A DNA stretch of 64,000 bases from Arthrobacter terricola (GTDB taxonomy: Bacteria; Actinomycetota; Actinomycetes; Actinomycetales; Micrococcaceae): assembly GCF_004354015.1 (NCBI RefSeq), contig NZ_SMRU01000013.1, positions 1 to 64,000 of the forward strand, in the 5' to 3' direction. Positions 28,992-37,283 of the stretch are shown here, one piece after another. The notes under the pieces are model-generated. The model worked only from the letters and a program-made list of their open reading frames with translations. It was not told the DNA's origin and searched no databases. Both the position numbers and the translations under genes were made by a program. How positions within the stretch are numbered: position 1 is the first letter of the stretch; every line of letters begins with the position of its first letter.

Positions 28992-29918
28992 ATGGATTCC
29001 CGAGACGCAATCTTGGTGGCAGACATCGGCAAAAGCCGCTGCCGCGTGGAACTGCGACAGGGCGGCACAGTCCTGGGGTCCGCGGACCACCACGGTTTTC
29101 CGGGCCTTGGCACGGACGACGGGGCGCACGTAGCGTTCGAACTCCTCGTCGAAACGGTCGCGATGCTTCCTTCTGGCCTTCCCGAAACTTCGCTGCGCGG
29201 AATCGGTGCCGCCGTGGCAGGCGTGGAGGCTTCCGCGGCGCAGTCGCGGGAGCTCGCCGTCGTACTCGCCGATCGGTTCGGAGCACCTGCCGCCGTCCTG
29301 TCCGACGCCACGGCCGCGCAGCTTGGCGCCTGGAACGGAGAACCCGGAACCGTGTTGATCGTGGGCACGGGAGCCGTCGCCTTCCGTTTCGACGACGCCG
29401 GGACCCTCCACCGCGCCGATGGCTGGGGACCGCTGTTGGGCGACCTCGGCAGCGGACGGTGGATCGGCCAGGCCGCCCTGCAGGCGGCACTTCACGCGTA
29501 CGACGGCGGCCCGGCCACTTCGCTGCTCACGGCGGCTTCCGCGCTGGCTGGTTCGGCGGCCCAACTTCCAGCGTGGCTAGCGGGATCCGACAACCCCTCG
29601 CGGTCAATGGGCCGATTCACGCCCGTGGTGCTCCAGGAAGCGGAGGCGGGTGACGCCGTCGCGCGTTCCATCCTGGCGGAAGCGTGCGCCCTCCTGGTCC
29701 GCACGGTTTCCCTCGCGTGCGGAGGGACCCGCCACGTTGCACTGCTCGGAGGAGTGGTGAAATCAGAGTTCTTCGCGCGGCTCTTGCAGAACGCCCTCGC
29801 TTCGGCTGGGATTGAGGTGGTTGCGGCGCTCGGCGACGGAATGGACGGGGCCGCCCTCGCAGCGGACCGCCGCGGGCTCCTTCAGGAAAGGTACATCCAC
29901 CGTGACCGAACAATCTGA
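28992..29918 (+). CDS. BadF/BadG-type kinase, probable N-acetylglucosamine kinase
   Basis: A 308-residue sugar kinase of the acetate/hexokinase fold. It has the phosphate motif ADIGKSRCR near the N-terminus, [10 protein letters not shown], the GTGAVAF loop, and [10 protein letters not shown]. The gene overlaps murQ by 17 bases, so its product likely phosphorylates N-acetylglucosamine or a muropeptide sugar recovered from cell wall. It is divergent from purH, with 131 bases between the starts. Confidence 0.8.
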   Translation: MDSRDAILVADIGKSRCRVELRQGGTVLGSADHHGFPGLGTDDGAHVAFELLVETVAMLPSGLPETSLRGIGAAVAGVEASAAQSRELAVVLADRFGAPAAVLSDATAAQLGAWNGEPGTVLIVGTGAVAFRFDDAGTLHRADGWGPLLGDLGSGRWIGQAALQAALHAYDGGPATSLLTAASALAGSAAQLPAWLAGSDNPSRSMGRFTPVVLQEAEAGDAVARSILAEACALLVRTVSLACGGTRHVALLGGVVKSEFFARLLQNALASAGIEVVAALGDGMDGAALAADRRGLLQERYIHRDRTI

Positions 29919-30867
29919 CGCAACCCAGGTTCCTTCTTCCAGCGGTGACAGGCTCGGGGACCTGCGCTCCGAACTCGCGGGCCTACAAACCGAAATGGCT
30001 TCGCCGGCGCTCAGTGAACTGGACACGATGGGCACGTCCGAGCTCGTCGCCGCCATGAATGAGCAGAACCGCGGTGTTCCCGACGCCGTGGAACAAGCAA
30101 GCGGGCAGATCGCCGCGGTGGTCGACGCCGTCGCGGAGCGCCTCGCGCGAGGTGGCCGTTTGCTCTACGTGGGAGCCGGGACGGCCGGACGGCTCGGCGT
30201 CCTCGACGCGAGCGAATGCCCGCCCACGTTCGGTACTCCCCCGGGCCTGGTTGTCGCGATCATTGCCGGTGGTCCCCAAGCCATCCAGAAACCGGTGGAA
30301 TACGCCGAGGACAATGCGACGGCCGGGGCCAGGGACCTGCACGATATCGAAGTCACGGAAGCGGACGCCGTCGTCGGGATTTCGGCGTCAGGACGGACAC
30401 CCTACGTGATCGGTGCCCTCGAGGAAGCCCGCAGCCGGGGAGCGTTCACCGCTTCACTGGCCTGCAACCACGATTCGCCGATCAGCAAGTTGGCCGACGT
30501 CGCGATCGACGTCGTGGTCGGACCCGAATTCGTAGCGGGCTCGACGAGGCTCAAAGCGGGAACCGCCCAAAAACTCGTCCTCAACATGATCAGCACCCTC
30601 ACGATGGTCAAGCTTGGGAAGACCTACGGAAACCTCATGGTGGACCTGCGCGCCACCAACAACAAACTCCTCGCGCGAGCCCAACGGACTGTCCAACATG
30701 CCACGGGCGTCGACGCCAATACGGCCATCCGAGCCTTGGATTCCGTGGGCGGCTCGGTCAAGGCGGCCATCCTGGTGGTGCTGACCGGTGTTGAACCAGG
30801 GCAAGCCAAGAGCGCCCTGGAGGATGCCGGCGGGTTCTTGCGAAAGGCAATCGAGGCCCGCGGGTAG
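29902..30867 (+). CDS. murQ: N-acetylmuramic acid 6-phosphate etherase
   Basis: A 321-residue SIS-domain enzyme that cleaves the lactyl ether of MurNAc-6-phosphate to give GlcNAc-6-phosphate and lactate in cell-wall recycling. Hallmarks: YVGAGTAGRLGVLDASECPPTF, GGPQAIQKPVEYAEDN and GISASGRTPYVIGAL. GTG 29902 has GGAAAGG upstream and overlaps the kinase gene. The kinase, or a PTS elsewhere, would supply the phosphorylated substrate. Confidence 0.94.
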   Translation: MTEQSDATQVPSSSGDRLGDLRSELAGLQTEMASPALSELDTMGTSELVAAMNEQNRGVPDAVEQASGQIAAVVDAVAERLARGGRLLYVGAGTAGRLGVLDASECPPTFGTPPGLVVAIIAGGPQAIQKPVEYAEDNATAGARDLHDIEVTEADAVVGISASGRTPYVIGALEEARSRGAFTASLACNHDSPISKLADVAIDVVVGPEFVAGSTRLKAGTAQKLVLNMISTLTMVKLGKTYGNLMVDLRATNNKLLARAQRTVQHATGVDANTAIRALDSVGGSVKAAILVVLTGVEPGQAKSALEDAGGFLRKAIEARG

Positions 30868-30905
30868 CTCAGTTGAGAGGGCGGGTGTCTCGCGCGATCA
30901 GGAAC

Positions 30906-31478
30906 CTAAACGCGCTTTCCCGCTGCCAGCTCAGCCAGAGTCCGGACCAAGAGCCTGCGCTCCACTACCTTGATGCGTTCGTGGAGGGTGTCTTCGGTGT
31001 CCTCCGGCAGGATCTCGACGGCTTCCTGGGCGATGATCGGCCCGGTGTCCACCCCGGCGTCCGCCCAGTGCACGGTGCATCCCGTGACCTTGACCCCGTA
31101 AGCCATGGCGTCGCGGACGCCGTGCGCGCCGGGGAAGGCCGGGAGCAAAGCGGGGTGGGTGTTGAGGTATTTGCCGTCGAATGCATCGATGAATTCCGGG
31201 CTCACAATCCGCATGAACCCGGATGAAACAACAACGTCCGGTTCATATCCGGCAACAGCCTTCGTGAGCGCAGAGTTCCAGTCGGCCCTGTCGCCATAGT
31301 CCTTGAAGTTCACTACGAAGGTATCCAGCCCGGCCTCGGCGGAGCGTTCGACGCCGTAGGTGCCGGGCCTGTCGGCGCCTACGGCGGCGATCTCGACGTC
31401 CAGTTCGCCTGCCTTCACGGCGTCGATGACTGCTTGGAGATTGGAACCGGTGCCGGAGACGAGGACAACAATGCGCAT
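30906..31478 (-). CDS. purN: Phosphoribosylglycinamide formyltransferase
   Basis: A 190-residue enzyme adding a formyl group to GAR in purine synthesis, using 10-formyltetrahydrofolate. It begins MRIVVLVSGTGSNLQAVIDA. The catalytic segment YLNTHPALLPAFPGAHGVRDA, with Asn and His, and TVHWADAGVDTGPII, with Asp, are intact. Upstream on the same strand, after a small plus-strand gene, lies the perM-like gene, the order found in mycobacteria (perM, purN, purH). Confidence 0.95.
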   Translation of the reverse strand: MRIVVLVSGTGSNLQAVIDAVKAGELDVEIAAVGADRPGTYGVERSAEAGLDTFVVNFKDYGDRADWNSALTKAVAGYEPDVVVSSGFMRIVSPEFIDAFDGKYLNTHPALLPAFPGAHGVRDAMAYGVKVTGCTVHWADAGVDTGPIIAQEAVEILPEDTEDTLHERIKVVERRLLVRTLAELAAGKRV

Positions 31479-31516
31479 TGCACTAGCTTATGGGCGGCTC
31501 GCGTAGGCTGGAAAAC

Positions 31517-31939
31517 ATGAATTCAAGCGTTGGACCAAGCCCGCAGCACCATCAGCAAAGCGAGGCTGCCAAATCAGCGCTTGCGGTAACCCGGACCATT
31601 TTCCGGGCATTCCTTCTCTCGGTGCTTGGCTCGGTCTTCGTCTACCTTCTCAACATCAGCTACGTGTGGCTCAGCGCCATCCTCGCTGTCATCGCCGTGG
31701 TCCTGGGAATCGTGGTCCTCGTCCGTACGGTGCGCTTCAAGCAGTCGCGCCTCGTGCTGTTCGGCACCATCTCGGGCCTGGCAGTCACGGCCATCATGGG
31801 CCTGCTGATCCTGACGACTGCCTTCTTCTTCCGGGAAATCCAGACCTTCCAGGACTGCTCACGGGGTGCCCTGACGCTCCAGGCCCAGGACTCGTGCCTC
31901 GTGGACTTCCAAAACTCCGTCCCGTCCGAGCTGCGCTAG
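31517..31939 (+). CDS. Small membrane protein, DUF4190-like
   Basis: A 140-residue protein. A polar N-terminus (about 22 residues) is followed by three predicted membrane helices (near residues 28-50, 52-68 and 78-102) and a soluble tail with two cysteines. ATG 31517 has GCTGGAAAA upstream; the earlier ATG at 31490 overlaps the purN promoter. Function unknown. It lies between purN and perM on the opposite strand. Confidence 0.65.
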   Translation: MNSSVGPSPQHHQQSEAAKSALAVTRTIFRAFLLSVLGSVFVYLLNISYVWLSAILAVIAVVLGIVVLVRTVRFKQSRLVLFGTISGLAVTAIMGLLILTTAFFFREIQTFQDCSRGALTLQAQDSCLVDFQNSVPSELR

Positions 31940-31965
31940 CCGCACGCGAAGGTGCGATGCGCCGC

Positions 31966-33297
31966 TTAGTTGCGGTCGCCGTCGTACGCGGGGACGTCAA
32001 GGTCCGCTTCGCGCAGCTTCTGGCGCCGCTCAAGCCAGGGACCCACGGAGTAACCAATCACGACGCCGATGCCGACTTCCGCGGCGACCCACACCGCCGT
32101 CCATAGAGGGTCGGGACCGATCTCGGTCAGGCGGCCGATACCGGCCGAACCCCGCGCCAGCCATGCGAACACGCCAGCCATCGCGCCTGCCGCCGCTCCG
32201 ACGAGCGCTCCGAGGAACACCGTGGAAACGGGTGCCGTGAACCAGCGCGCCTTGATCTTGATGGAGAGCCATTCGTCGAAGTGGTTCTCGCCCTCGCGCA
32301 GGAACCACCAGCCCGCGAGCAAGCCCGCCATGACGGGCAGCGCGAGCGCCGCGGCGCCGAAATCGAGCTGGCCGGTGGGCAGTGCGCCAAAGACCGGGAT
32401 GGCAGGCAAAGGCCCGACAGCGGTGCCGAGCGGCCCTGCGTGTGAACCGACGCCGAGGTAGAAGCCGGAACCGGACGCCCACGCCAAGGTGAATACAACC
32501 AGGTTAGGCAAGTACCCGAGCTGGGCGATCGTGAGGACTCCGCCCCCGAGCGCGCCGGCTTTCAGGCCCTCATAAACGGCGATGATGTCCGTCCAGTGCA
32601 TCAGGAGGTCGACCGTGAGGAGTAGTGCCGAAAGCGTCAGGGCTGCCATGATGGCAACGAACCCGGCCTTGAGGGCGGAGCCGAAATAGGAGCCGGCCCA
32701 GCGGGAATGTTGACTCGTTCGCGCTAGCCAGTCCACAGCGTCGACGCCGATAAGCCGGCTCCAGGAGCCTGACTCCCGCCGGGCGCCAACCACCATGCCC
32801 AAGCAGAGAGGGATGAGGGGTATCAACGCGGCGAGCCACACATTGATAACCACGTCCTGGGTGCGGCAGATGAATCCGGTGGCCGCACCGAACGCAGCGT
32901 AAACCAGTCCGGCTCCGAAGAACGCCTGCCAGAGCTGATCGGAGTAAGAGGCGCGGGCGAGTCGACGGCCCGCGCGCCAGGCCAGGAGGAACGGCACCAG
33001 GGTCAAGCCGAGCGGAATGAGCGAAAGCACACCCGACCCGGGCAGTCCCGCCGTCCCGATATTGACTGTGGCAAGCTGCAGCGGAACACCGTTCACCAGC
33101 AGCCAGGTCTGTCCCGCCAAGCGAGCCAGGAAATCGATGCTGCGGTTCTGGAATCCGTCCGTGGCCCAGACACCCAGGAGGGGCAGGATCACCACGAGCG
33201 AGGAAATGAAGGCGGCTTGGGCCGATTCGAGTGCGCCTTGGAGCCACAAAGGCATCGGCAGGCCACGGTTTCCGGTCTGATCAGCACGCAGTTTCAT
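31966..33297 (-). CDS. PerM-like multi-pass membrane protein (DUF6350)
   Basis: A 443-residue protein with about nine to ten membrane helices and a short acidic, arginine-containing tail (RQKLREADLDVPAYDGD). Its place beside purN and its length match the DUF6350 family, whose mycobacterial member PerM supports cell division under stress. AGAAGG precedes the ATG at 33297. In related genomes succinyl-CoA ligase genes often lie upstream; here a gentisate pathway cluster takes that place. Confidence 0.75.
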   Translation of the reverse strand: MKLRADQTGNRGLPMPLWLQGALESAQAAFISSLVVILPLLGVWATDGFQNRSIDFLARLAGQTWLLVNGVPLQLATVNIGTAGLPGSGVLSLIPLGLTLVPFLLAWRAGRRLARASYSDQLWQAFFGAGLVYAAFGAATGFICRTQDVVINVWLAALIPLIPLCLGMVVGARRESGSWSRLIGVDAVDWLARTSQHSRWAGSYFGSALKAGFVAIMAALTLSALLLTVDLLMHWTDIIAVYEGLKAGALGGGVLTIAQLGYLPNLVVFTLAWASGSGFYLGVGSHAGPLGTAVGPLPAIPVFGALPTGQLDFGAAALALPVMAGLLAGWWFLREGENHFDEWLSIKIKARWFTAPVSTVFLGALVGAAAGAMAGVFAWLARGSAGIGRLTEIGPDPLWTAVWVAAEVGIGVVIGYSVGPWLERRQKLREADLDVPAYDGDRN

Positions 33298-33624
33298 CGC
33301 CTTCTATCGTGCCACGGCGCAACCCTCTCCCTCGGGAGGCGCCCGAGGGAGCCGCCAACCGGAGCTCACGTCCTGCGATCCGTCGTCCAGCGATCCCGGC
33401 GCGCTTTTTGCACGGGTCAGCCGTAAAATTAGAGTGTTCGCAGTAGACGCATGCAGGTCGTGGAGGGGCCCGGATCGAGTTAGTCCCGGGATTACAGGAG
33501 CCGCCGATGAGTAGGATCTACAGCTAAACCTGAATAGTCAGAAAAGCGGTTGGTGCAGTTCTATCGGTGATGAAGCCCGGAGCTGCGCCAACCATCTTTT
33601 TGCGCTCAACAAGCGCCGCAACAA
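33298..33624. other. 327-base gap between perM and the gentisate cluster
   Basis: No credible gene on either strand. It holds a GC-rich inverted repeat near 33325-33350 (CCCTCGGGAGGCGCCCGAGGG), and a vestigial start: AGGAG at 33496 followed by an ATG at 33507 and a stop after six codons. It marks the junction of the purine and aromatic-degradation blocks. Confidence 0.5.
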
Positions 33625-34368
33625 TCAGATCCAGGCAGGTGGCGACGGTACCGGCTCGCGGCGCCCGGCCTCGCTCGCGGTCACTCCGCTGTTCCCGCGC
33701 CCTGTGGCCCACTCAACAACGTCGGGAAGCGGACCAGCGACCACAACTGCGGCGTCCGGATCTCCGAAAGCGAGTTCCGTACCGGAAACTGTGACGAGCA
33801 GGCCGGCATCCGTTCCGCGCGCCTGCCAAGCACCCGTAATGTCCTTCAGCAACCGCTCGAGAACCGGGGTGGGTATGTCGGCAAAGGTTGCGCCGTTGGC
33901 GAGGTCGACGGCGTGTACCCAGACTTCGCGGGAACGCATCCAGGCAGTTTCCGACGCCGGCACTTCGCGCCCTTGGATGGTCCGGACGGTGTGCCGCCAC
34001 GCGTCGTCGGGAAGATCCCGCCACTCCACGGACAGGTGCACGGCGGAGTGGTCGAAGAGGTTGCGCAGCGCGATAGGTGGCAGGGTTGCGCCGAACTCGA
34101 TTTCCTCATCCCGCACCGCCACGGATGGATACATGGGGGTTTCAACTCCAGTGGCCGCCCATTCAATCAAACGGGCGAGGGCCCGGGCGTTGTAGCCGAT
34201 GTGGGCCGCGACGTGGCGGCGGGTCCAGCCCGGCAGGAGGGACTCGCCGTCGAGCTCCGCGTCGGAGAGTTCGTTGAGCTTGCGGGCGAAGAAGGCTGTC
34301 CCACGCCGGGCCTGCAGGAGTTGTTCCTGCAGGCCCGGGTCGGTGGCGAGGTCGTGGCGGGCGACCAT
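33625..34368 (-). CDS. Mycothiol-dependent maleylpyruvate isomerase
   Basis: A 247-residue DinB-fold enzyme that isomerises maleylpyruvate to fumarylpyruvate in the gentisate pathway, with mycothiol as cofactor. The N-terminal domain has GWTRRHVAAHIGYNARAL, with the first zinc histidine. SREVWVHAVDLANG has the later Glu and His ligands. An SCP2-like C-terminal domain follows. ATG 34368 overlaps the stop of the hydrolase gene (ATGA), so the three genes gtdA, hydrolase and isomerase form one tightly coupled minus-strand operon. Confidence 0.88.
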   Translation of the reverse strand: MVARHDLATDPGLQEQLLQARRGTAFFARKLNELSDAELDGESLLPGWTRRHVAAHIGYNARALARLIEWAATGVETPMYPSVAVRDEEIEFGATLPPIALRNLFDHSAVHLSVEWRDLPDDAWRHTVRTIQGREVPASETAWMRSREVWVHAVDLANGATFADIPTPVLERLLKDITGAWQARGTDAGLLVTVSGTELAFGDPDAAVVVAGPLPDVVEWATGRGNSGVTASEAGRREPVPSPPAWI

Positions 34369-35204
34369 CAGGCTTCCTTGACCACGCGGTTCGTCAGCTG
34401 GCCCAGGCCTTCGATAGCGGTGACCAGGACCTGGCCTTCCTGAAGGTAGCGCTTGGGGTTTTGTGCGTGGCCCACACCGCCGGGAGTTCCGGTTGCAATG
34501 ACGTCGCCTGGGTTCAGGGTGATGATCGTGGAAATGTAGGAGACCAGGAATTCCGGCGTGAACACGAGATCCCCTGTGGGAGTCTGCTGCTGGATCTCGC
34601 CGTCCACCGCGGACGACATGAGCGGGCCCACCGTGAACTCGTCCTTCGTGACAAGGGCCGGACCGAAGGGGGTGCTGTTTTCCCAGGTCTTGCCTTGCAG
34701 CCACTGGACGGTGCGGAATTGGTAGTCGCGCATGCTGATGTCGTTCAGGACCGCGTACCCTGCGATGTGGTCCACTGCGTCCGCCTCGCTAATGCGGCGC
34801 CCCTTCTTGCCGATCACGACGGCGAGCTCGGCTTCCCAGTCCACCGTGTCCGATTCCTGCGGCAGCGCGAGGTCATCGTTGGGACCGATCAGCGATTCCG
34901 AATACTTCGCGAACAGCGTGGGGTACTCCGGGATTTCCCGGCCCATTTCCTTGATGTGGTTGCGGTAGCTGTGCCCGACGCAGATGATCTTCCCCGGTGA
35001 GGGCACGACGGCGGCGAGGTCGGCGCCGTCGAGCGCGTGCGTTGCGCCGCTGGCCGCCGCAGCGGTGGTCTCCCAGGCGGGATCCTGCAGGAGGGCCCCG
35101 ACATCGGCGAACCCGTCGATCTCCGTCAGGACGTCACCGTCCTGGCGCACCGCCACTGTACCTGGCTGTCCCTCGAGGGAGATGCGGAGGGTAAGGAGTT
35201 TCAT
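34368..35204 (-). CDS. Fumarylacetoacetate hydrolase family protein, probable fumarylpyruvate hydrolase
   Basis: A 278-residue hydrolase that splits fumarylpyruvate into fumarate and pyruvate. The metal site is visible as VDWEAELAVVIGKKGRRI, preceded by ICVGHSYRNHIKEMG and followed by TPGGVGHAQ near the end. AAGGAG lies immediately inside the gene's own first codons; the start overlaps the gtdA stop as ATGA. Pathway context makes fumarylpyruvate the likely substrate, rather than fumarylacetoacetate. Confidence 0.88.
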   Translation of the reverse strand: MKLLTLRISLEGQPGTVAVRQDGDVLTEIDGFADVGALLQDPAWETTAAAASGATHALDGADLAAVVPSPGKIICVGHSYRNHIKEMGREIPEYPTLFAKYSESLIGPNDDLALPQESDTVDWEAELAVVIGKKGRRISEADAVDHIAGYAVLNDISMRDYQFRTVQWLQGKTWENSTPFGPALVTKDEFTVGPLMSSAVDGEIQQQTPTGDLVFTPEFLVSYISTIITLNPGDVIATGTPGGVGHAQNPKRYLQEGQVLVTAIEGLGQLTNRVVKEA

Positions 35205-36331
35205 TTGTTGCGTCCTTCGGTGTAGCTGCGGTTGAAGTTAAGGCGTTCGAAAATAGGGGCGTCGCTGAATCGGAAGAGGTCAAACTCGCTCTCGGCGTGC
35301 AGTGACCAGGCCGCCCACGACGGAACGACGAACAGGTCGCCCTTGGCCAGGGTGCGGGTCTCGCCGTTCAAGACGACGGTGCCGGTGCCTTCGAAAACCT
35401 GCCAGACACTGGAACCGACCTCACGGAGCGTCTCCGTGGAGGCCCCTGCACGAAGTCGATGGAACTCGGCACGGATGGTTGGCATCACGTCCCCGCCGGT
35501 GGTCGGGTTCGAGTAGCGGATGGCGGCGTGGCCCTGTGAGACGGTGGCCGGGTGCCCCTCGTCTTCGAGAAGAAGCTGCTCGCGCAGGGCAGCATCGGTG
35601 TGTTCCCAGCGGTACGCGGCGATCGGGGAATTCACGGTGTCCTGCAGCCCGGACAAGGGCCGAAGTCCCGGATGCGCCCAGAGCCGCTCGGAGCGGGAAA
35701 TGTCCGGAGTGGCTTCGTCCGTGACGCGTTCCGTGCCGAATTCGAAGAATCCTGCGTCGGCGTAGTGGACGAACGGGATGTCCAGGCCGTCGATCCAGGC
35801 CATGGGCTGGTCGGTGTCGTTGTGGTGGCCGTGGAAATTCCATCCCGGAGTGAGCAGGAAGTCGCCGCGGCGCATCGCGACCGGATCACCGTTGACCACG
35901 GTCCAGACGCCTTCGCCTTCGACGACGAAGCGGAACGCGTTCTGCGAGTGACGGTGCTCCGGGGCCGTTTCATGGGCGCCGAGGTACTGGATCGCGGCCC
36001 ACAGCGTCGGAGTGGCATACGGGGTACTGCCCAGCCCCGGGTTCGCCAGGGCGATCGCCCGCCGCTCGCCGCCCCGGCCCACAGGCACGAGGTCTCCGGC
36101 GCGTGCGGCCAAGGGATAGAGGTCGTTCCACCGCCAGACGTGGGGCACCGCCCTCGGGGAGGGAACCATCGGCATCAAGTCCGCGATTTCCGTCCACAGC
36201 GGGATCAGGTTTTCTTTGTCAAAGTCCCGGTACAGCTGCTCGAGTTGGGCTGCTTCTTCGGGCGTGGGCTCAGGAACGACGTGCCCCGCCGCAACTGAAT
36301 GATGGGTTGTGTTATCGGCGCTGACGGACAC
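35201..36331 (-). CDS. gtdA: Gentisate 1,2-dioxygenase
   Basis: A 376-residue bicupin iron enzyme that opens the ring of gentisate to give maleylpyruvate. The first cupin has EHRHSQNAFRFVVEGEG with the two histidines and further HGHHN downstream; the second cupin is in the C-terminal third (WQVFEGTGTVVLNGE). GTG 36331 follows AAGGAGGG. An operator for the IclR regulator lies 78 bases upstream (36409), and an 8-base inverted repeat (GGAGTACG/CGTACTCC, 36346-36372) overlaps the leader. Confidence 0.93.
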   Translation of the reverse strand: MSVSADNTTHHSVAAGHVVPEPTPEEAAQLEQLYRDFDKENLIPLWTEIADLMPMVPSPRAVPHVWRWNDLYPLAARAGDLVPVGRGGERRAIALANPGLGSTPYATPTLWAAIQYLGAHETAPEHRHSQNAFRFVVEGEGVWTVVNGDPVAMRRGDFLLTPGWNFHGHHNDTDQPMAWIDGLDIPFVHYADAGFFEFGTERVTDEATPDISRSERLWAHPGLRPLSGLQDTVNSPIAAYRWEHTDAALREQLLLEDEGHPATVSQGHAAIRYSNPTTGGDVMPTIRAEFHRLRAGASTETLREVGSSVWQVFEGTGTVVLNGETRTLAKGDLFVVPSWAAWSLHAESEFDLFRFSDAPIFERLNFNRSYTEGRNK

Positions 36332-36408
36332 AAGGCCCTCCTTGGGGAGTACGGACTGGTTTTGCGTACTCCAGACCCTAGGGACAGCGGGAAGTGATCT
36401 CCATTAAT

Positions 36409-36426
36409 TTCTGCAGAACAGAATTA
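36409..36426. promoter_or_regulatory. IclR operator before the gtdA operon
   Basis: TTCTGCAGAACAGAATTA contains the inverted repeat TTCTG-N5-CAGAA. It matches the site at 37228 at 17 of 18 positions, and each lies upstream of one arm of the gentisate cluster. Confidence 0.7.
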
Positions 36427-36437
36427 GGGTGCATGAT

Positions 36438-37235
36438 TCAATCCGGCTCGGCCGGATTGGCGGCGATATCGATCTCGAGCTGACGTTGCGTTTCCCGCAA
36501 GATAGCCACGAGGCCGCCGTCGAACAGCTTGCGGAACCGTGCCACCGGCGTCGCAACGCTCAAAGCGCCGACGGCGACTCCGTGCCTGTTGTGCAAAGCC
36601 ACGCCGAGCGCGCTGATTCCCTCCTCCGTGCCCTCGAAGTTCGCGGCGAATCCGTTGCTCCGGATGGTCTCCAGCTCGCGGAGGAAGGCCGGGTACTCGG
36701 CGTCGGGAATGTTGTCGCCGCCGATCTCGGCGTTGTGGCTGCGGAACAGCTGCTCGATCATGGCCGGCTCCAATTCTGCGAGCATCGCCTTGCCGCCTGA
36801 AGCCTTGTTGGCCGGAAGGACCGTTCCCTGCCGGTCCCCCACGCGCAAGGCACTGGTCCCCTCCACCGTCGCGAGGAACCGGACTTTGGTGCCGACACGG
36901 ACCATGAGGTTGACGGTTTCGTTGATACGGCCGCTGAGGAGCTCCATGTGCGGTTGGGCCACAGAGCGAAGTTGCCGGCTCCAGCTGAGTCCGGCCGGCC
37001 CGACTCCCATCGCAGGCCCAGGCACGTAGCGGCGGGTCTCGTCCTGGACCGCGAACCCCCGGTACACCAGCATGGCCAGCAGCCGGTGGGCAGTGGACGG
37101 TGCAACATCCAGCTCGGCCGCGGCATCCTTGAGCCGCAAGCTGCCACCGTCCCGCAAGAGCTGGAGGAGGTGCAAGGCATTGTCCACTGCCTCGATGGAG
37201 TAAGCAGGCTTTTTACGCGCCGGAAGATTCTGCAC
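36438..37235 (-). CDS. IclR-family regulator of the gentisate cluster
   Basis: A 265-residue regulator. The N-terminal winged helix-turn-helix (LRLKDAAAELDVAPSTAHRLLAML) is followed by an IclR effector domain (ATVEGTSALRVGD, AMLAELEP, GISALGVALHN). Start GTG 37235 is the best choice but lies inside the operator at 37228, so the gene may be leaderless or autoregulated. Located between the gtdA operon and the divergent transporter and hydroxylase genes; its effector is probably 3-hydroxybenzoate or gentisate. Comparable to GenR of corynebacteria. Confidence 0.87.
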   Translation of the reverse strand: MQNLPARKKPAYSIEAVDNALHLLQLLRDGGSLRLKDAAAELDVAPSTAHRLLAMLVYRGFAVQDETRRYVPGPAMGVGPAGLSWSRQLRSVAQPHMELLSGRINETVNLMVRVGTKVRFLATVEGTSALRVGDRQGTVLPANKASGGKAMLAELEPAMIEQLFRSHNAEIGGDNIPDAEYPAFLRELETIRSNGFAANFEGTEEGISALGVALHNRHGVAVGALSVATPVARFRKLFDGGLVAILRETQRQLEIDIAANPAEPD

Positions 37236-37245
37236 AACAGAATTA
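37228..37245. promoter_or_regulatory. IclR operator between regulator and transporter genes
   Basis: TTCTGCACAACAGAATTA, with arms TTCTG and CAGAA, overlaps the regulator start and lies 38 bases before the transporter ATG. It is a near-copy of the site at 36409. Confidence 0.7.
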
Positions 37246-37283
37246 TATTGGGAACAGGAAGCGACCGCCGCCACAGTGGTGGC

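Noticed and set aside
28861..29490. N-terminal extension of purH
   Set aside because: It is arginine and proline-rich sequence antisense to the kinase gene; the family start with a ribosome binding site is at 28860.
30859..30900. tRNA-like D-arm sequence (GGGTAGCTCAGTTGAGAG) at the end of murQ
   Set aside because: It contains the murQ stop codon, and no anticodon arm or T-arm with GTTCGA follows, so it is not a tRNA; probably chance or a small remnant.
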